A DNA stretch of 64,000 nucleotides, taken from assembly GCA_024742665.1 (NCBI GenBank), contig JANSYA010000003.1, positions 372,001 through 436,000 on the forward strand. The letters run 5' to 3'. The stretch comes from a bacterium. GTDB lineage: Bacteria > Spirochaetota > Leptospiria > Leptospirales > Leptonemataceae. Below the pieces are notes generated by a model. The model did no database searches. It saw only the letters and a program-made list of their open reading frames with translations, and was not told where the DNA came from. This document shows positions 61,601 through 64,000 of this stretch, piece after piece; position 1 is the stretch's first letter; each line of letters opens with the position of its first letter. The translations under genes were made by a program, and so were the position numbers.

Positions 61601-61886
61601 CGTCATCGGTAAAAACAAATTCGCGTACGATATCTGGGGCGACGCGGTCAACACGGCCTCGCGTATGGAATCGTCCGGCGTAGCGGGCGCGATCAATATT
61701 TCGGCGGAGACGCGATCGATCGTCGAGCCCTACTTCGAATGCGAGTATCGCGGCAAGATCGCGGCGAAAAATAAGGGCGAGCTTGAAATGTATTTTCTAA
61801 AACGCCTCAAACCGGAGTTCTCCCGGGACGCCGACGGCCTCCTGCCCAACGATGCGTTTTCAGCGCAGCGCCGATCGCCTGCATGA
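58689..61886 (+). CDS. 7TMR-DISM receptor adenylate cyclase with GAF domains (class III)
   Basis: 1065 residues. Signal/lipobox-like start (FLTTLIACKNS). Residues about 40-220: extracellular DISM beta domain (VNLDGDWEFYWSALL). Seven transmembrane helices (about 230-430), a coiled coil (about 435-470), two GAF domains (about 475-640 and 655-825), then a class III cyclase domain (about 840-1040). Its catalytic residues are readable: metal Asp in LFTDFKGFTRF, the adenine-specifying Lys in EKLKTIGDAYMCVGG and Asp in FAYDIWGDAVNTASRM. These favour ATP over GTP. It should make cAMP in response to an external ligand and GAF-bound signals. A cyclic-nucleotide-binding protein is encoded at 29210-31393. 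Confidence 0.93.
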   Translation: MRIGFAILISVFLTTLIACKNSEREIEATVATNAGMEVSPPRARAGALDLSNFDFDRTPVVNLDGDWEFYWSALLAPNDFQTLARSAAGDADRDRATANPAYRAVPLVWDPVPEDSTNVQPDGVATYRLNIQLPPGKRFALKLLDQSSAFRIFANGEEVYASGIVGATEDAYTPLLKPGIAPLDLEPNQTELELILQVANFDHQSGGTWEPIRLGLREAVIAERERALAFALFLFGSLSIVGLYHLGLFALRSKDRTALYFGLVCLLLGARVLVTGERFLIHLFPEAGYDFYLRLEYLAYFASVPTFVQFWRSLFPKEMPRLFVQASVAVAVLCSLLTIGPTRYFSELALPYNIWAVLLSVGGLVSVIFSIARGRSGARIFLLGFVVLFATLINDVLYNSQIIYTFQLTPFGVFVFIFSQAYLLSMRFSSAFHEVEVLSDRLESRVEERTLELRQEQELTEKARAAMESLNSFSRLVNATVELDEVIDYGVAYLRARHDIESIWLQFVDREKNELYTYNTFGEDRPDVQRFYQELRIPLVPESGTVYRTYIRKRPFYLSRVGNAFPSDYDRRIVNQGGGLQSLLQIPLEVQDEVIAMLHLTSFERPLHFSRSDIQSIAHFGAQMATAIHNSTLVARAATEQQAAEAARQELSNLHEFSLSINATAELESVLKDILAYATGEFQIEGLLLMLMDSEKESLNYYWTNEMGFHTDEIREHVHNMTIPMAPEGGWAYQVARRKRYSYMPKIQIGRVREEDPVQKMAKIAGIRSALIYPLIAEGEVIGLFFFSNYHNPMLLSRANIEAIGRMCNQVAGAVRTSALMSAVHAEREKSDRLLRNILPDTIAAELKDKGYVKPSLYESVTILFTDFKGFTRFAADMAPRELVEELDRIFLQFDRIVERHGIEKLKTIGDAYMCVGGLPERNESHALDVCLAALEILNFMNETRRIKKEFAGEEFWELRIGIHSGPVVAGVIGKNKFAYDIWGDAVNTASRMESSGVAGAINISAETRSIVEPYFECEYRGKIAAKNKGELEMYFLKRLKPEFSRDADGLLPNDAFSAQRRSPA

Positions 61887-62168
61887 CATAACAAAGCACG
61901 CGATTTATGCAGGCTGCGTACATGACATGCGGCGTTCAACAGGCGAGCGGACTGCTTGATATCAATGCACTTCCACAACGCAATCGACGCTCCACTTGAA
62001 ATTTCTACAAAACTTCGCTGAAAATTCTTCTCATTGGATCCATCCGGTAGAAGCCATGGAGTAACTTCTATATAGTAGTCGCTTCGCTCAGAAATCGGTT
62101 TGTCCTCATGGGCTTCCGCAGTTCCGTCTGCCGGCCGATCTCCGAACTGTTCAGCAGGAAGACAATTC
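61887..62168. other. Intergenic region before the second giant gene
   Basis: 282 bp holding the presumed promoter of the second giant gene, including the shared 19-bp element at 62034-62052. AT-richer near 62060-62080 (ACTTCTATATAGTAG). No small gene or terminator is recognised. Confidence 0.5.
62034..62052 (+). promoter_or_regulatory. 19-bp element shared with the first giant gene (copy 2)
   Basis: TTGGATCCATCCGGTAGAA, 117 bp before the ATG at 62169; one mismatch to copy 1 at 51335-51353. See that entry. Confidence 0.7.
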
Positions 62169-64000
62169 ATGAAGACGAAGCGCACATTTTTTGACTGGAT
62201 CCATCGAAGCGGCGGCATTAGCTCAAAGCGACGAAGCGCCCGCGCGAACCGCATCCCGTCCGGCGGGACCTGGCTCCGCATCATGAGCGGCATGGCGATG
62301 CTCGGCCTGTTGCTGACGTCTCCGGAATTCGGCCTGCGCGCCCAGCCCGTTCCTGTGCCGACGATCGGCACGCCTGGCTTTCAGGCGACGGACTTCGATC
62401 CCTATTTTAATAGCGCCCGCGGCAGCAAAACCCAGGCCGGCTGGGAAACTCTGATCGACCAGGCGCGCATCGTTCTGGGCGGTCAGTGGGAAGCACAGGT
62501 CGACGCGGCGATCGACGCGCAGGTTGCGGCGGTCGGGCACAGCGATTTTTATAATACGACCGCGGAGTACCGCGACTATTTGCGCGGCGAACTCGCGATT
62601 CAAAAACAAACCGCCTTCGCAGCCTGGGAAGCCGCCGCCGATGCGCAAATCGAAACGCAGCGCGTCGCGTTTTTAACCGAGCTCGGCGCGGCGAAAGAAC
62701 GCGAAACCAGCGAAGCATCCGCGAGCTCCGTCCAGCAGGGCGAAGCCGCGGCGCAGCTCGACAGCACGAGCGAAGCCGAAGTCCGCGCCGATCGCAGGGC
62801 GTGGGAACGCGAATTCGAAGCGTCATTCAGCGACGGCCTGTTCCAATTCCAGACCGCACTATCCGAACTCCAGCAGGAGTACGCCGCCCTGACCGGCGCC
62901 ATCGACTTAAAAGAACAGGAGTTCGCCGCGGTGCAGGCGCGCATCGACGCGTACGAAGCGAACGTTCGCACCGGCATCCAGGCCGCGACTTCTTCGATGC
63001 AAAGCTATCTGCGGAGCTCCGGCGTTTTTTACGACTGGAACTGCGACGGCGCCAATAACTGTAGCATCGATTATAATAGCCCGACCGCCGCCGCCGCGCA
63101 AATGCAAACGCTGATCGATCAGCTGAACGACGGCCTGCAAAACGATCAGCCCCTCTCCGTTCTCGCGAATACGATGTTCACCGCCGTCGAAACACAGCGC
63201 GACGCCGCCGAAGCGGAACGCCTGCGCTGGGTGAACCAGAGCACGGGCACGAATACTTATGATACGACTGTCGACATCCCGGACAATTCGGGAAGTCATG
63301 CAAAAAATCTATACGGGAGGGCTGGCATAGGGGACGCGGCCGCCGTCAGCGCATACATCAACTCACTCAAGGCGCGTGGCGACGTGGGGGCAGTGGTTGC
63401 CTATTATCAAAGCGGAAGCGCCGCTGGTTTGATAAATTTTGCCGACGGCCATCAGGCTTCGCGCGGCAATCCCCAGCATACGATAACCTCGATTACGGGC
63501 GTGAATTTAGTGGGAACGAATCCCTTGCCTTCGACCTTCGCCTTCGGTGTTGGGGGCGGAGGCGGCACAACGACGACGAACACAAGCTATCGCTTCAGCT
63601 TCAGCGTCGTCGGCAACCGCAATTACGCTCAGGTTGGCGATGAAGCATTCTTAACCCATGGCAATACTCAAACAACGCATACGATTTGTACGCGTAACCC
63701 GAGGGGTGGGCCGAGCACTTGCTCCAGTTCGACAACCCAGGCTAGCCTTGCTCACAAAGCGGACTTTCGAATTACGATCGACTACACCTGGGAAGACGCG
63801 AACGCCCGCCACAACGCCGACATCTGGCAGGGCTACGTCAACGATCTCGATCCGGTCGTGGCGAAGTGGCGCGACGATATCCTGCCGGCGATTCAAAACT
63901 GGGAGGCGCAGACCGCGACCTTCGAAGCCGATTATGCGGCCTGGCAGACGGAAGCCGCGCAGCAGCGCGCGAACGCGGCGACCGCTTACGAAAGCTCGGT
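62169..64000 (+). CDS. Second giant secreted protein, paralogue of the 51466 gene (3' end cut by window)
   Basis: 610 codons visible from ATG 62169, frame open at the window end. Ribosome site AGGA nine bases before the start. Long basic N-terminus, then signal peptide (MAMLGLLLTSPEFGLRAQ). The mature start, QPVPVPTIGTPGFQATDFDP, is nearly the same as the first giant's QPVPVPALGTPGYQPTDFDP, and similarity continues (WETLIDQARIVLGGQWEAQV) for about 340 residues. Residues about 370-535 differ, being Gly/Thr-rich and encoded by less GC-rich DNA. Similarity resumes at WQGYVNDLDPVVAKWRDDI. Whether it also ends in Hint and a toxin tip is not visible. Confidence 0.88.
   Translation, partial: MKTKRTFFDWIHRSGGISSKRRSARANRIPSGGTWLRIMSGMAMLGLLLTSPEFGLRAQPVPVPTIGTPGFQATDFDPYFNSARGSKTQAGWETLIDQARIVLGGQWEAQVDAAIDAQVAAVGHSDFYNTTAEYRDYLRGELAIQKQTAFAAWEAAADAQIETQRVAFLTELGAAKERETSEASASSVQQGEAAAQLDSTSEAEVRADRRAWEREFEASFSDGLFQFQTALSELQQEYAALTGAIDLKEQEFAAVQARIDAYEANVRTGIQAATSSMQSYLRSSGVFYDWNCDGANNCSIDYNSPTAAAAQMQTLIDQLNDGLQNDQPLSVLANTMFTAVETQRDAAEAERLRWVNQSTGTNTYDTTVDIPDNSGSHAKNLYGRAGIGDAAAVSAYINSLKARGDVGAVVAYYQSGSAAGLINFADGHQASRGNPQHTITSITGVNLVGTNPLPSTFAFGVGGGGGTTTTNTSYRFSFSVVGNRNYAQVGDEAFLTHGNTQTTHTICTRNPRGGPSTCSSSTTQASLAHKADFRITIDYTWEDANARHNADIWQGYVNDLDPVVAKWRDDILPAIQNWEAQTATFEADYAAWQTEAAQQRANAATAYESS

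Overview
The window is GC-rich, densely packed bacterial DNA. It most likely comes from a GC-rich member of the spirochaete order Leptospirales (Leptonema/Turneriella-like). That placement is inferred from protein families: very long secreted proteins of the Leptospira 'longest protein' type, 7TMR-DISM receptors fused to AraC or cyclase output domains, loose spirochaete-style lipoboxes, and a lipoprotein-rich secretome. No rRNA, tRNA, CRISPR array or insertion sequence was seen.

Layout. 1-14 kb: a cut-off membrane fatty-acid/sterol hydroxylase, a membrane-anchored AraC regulator, a Lys/Ala-rich histone-H1-like protein, a TetR regulator, an M14-like DUF2817 peptidase whose 3' end runs into a heptanucleotide repeat, uvrC, a hybrid histidine kinase overlapping a lipase, an SH3 lipoprotein and a GT4 glycosyltransferase. 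14-22 kb: three large exported proteins in a row (lamin-tail-domain protein, probable outer-membrane beta-barrel, phospholipase-D-like lipoprotein). 22-29 kb: a zinc-type CDF exporter preceded by a PLP-enzyme remnant, a degenerate 5'-nucleotidase-like protein, a CheB methylesterase, two oxidoreductases and a DUF819 membrane protein. 29-40 kb: a metallo-beta-lactamase/cyclic-nucleotide-binding fusion, a HEAT-repeat protein, a GCS2-like ligase overlapping an aspartoacylase-like hydrolase, proline iminopeptidase and a sphingosine-phosphate-lyase-like enzyme. 40-43 kb: an NfeD / SPFH / SPFH membrane-microdomain operon, with a TPR domain reachable from the second SPFH gene only by a -1 frameshift at a dnaX-type A AAA AAG site. 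43-47 kb: a textbook peroxide module, oxyR-ahpC-ahpF, with a readable OxyR site and promoter. 47-51 kb: an ABC-F ATPase and a 7TMR-DISM/AraC receptor.

51-64 kb holds the most interesting material. A 2021-residue secreted protein of the Leptospira giant family ends in a self-cleaving Hint domain and a DUF6883-like tip. It is followed, with a 4-base overlap, by a 65-residue DUF4926-like gene. This is the architecture of a polymorphic toxin with its immunity protein, and the tip plus immunity gene are visibly poorer in GC than the carrier. After a TPR lipoprotein and a receptor adenylate cyclase, a second giant-family gene starts and runs off the window. Both giant genes carry the same 19-bp element about 115 bp before their start codons.

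Together the genes describe a free-living, signal-rich cell with an elaborate surface, peroxide defence, cAMP signalling and probable contact-dependent competition. All functions are read from sequence by eye; no database search was run.
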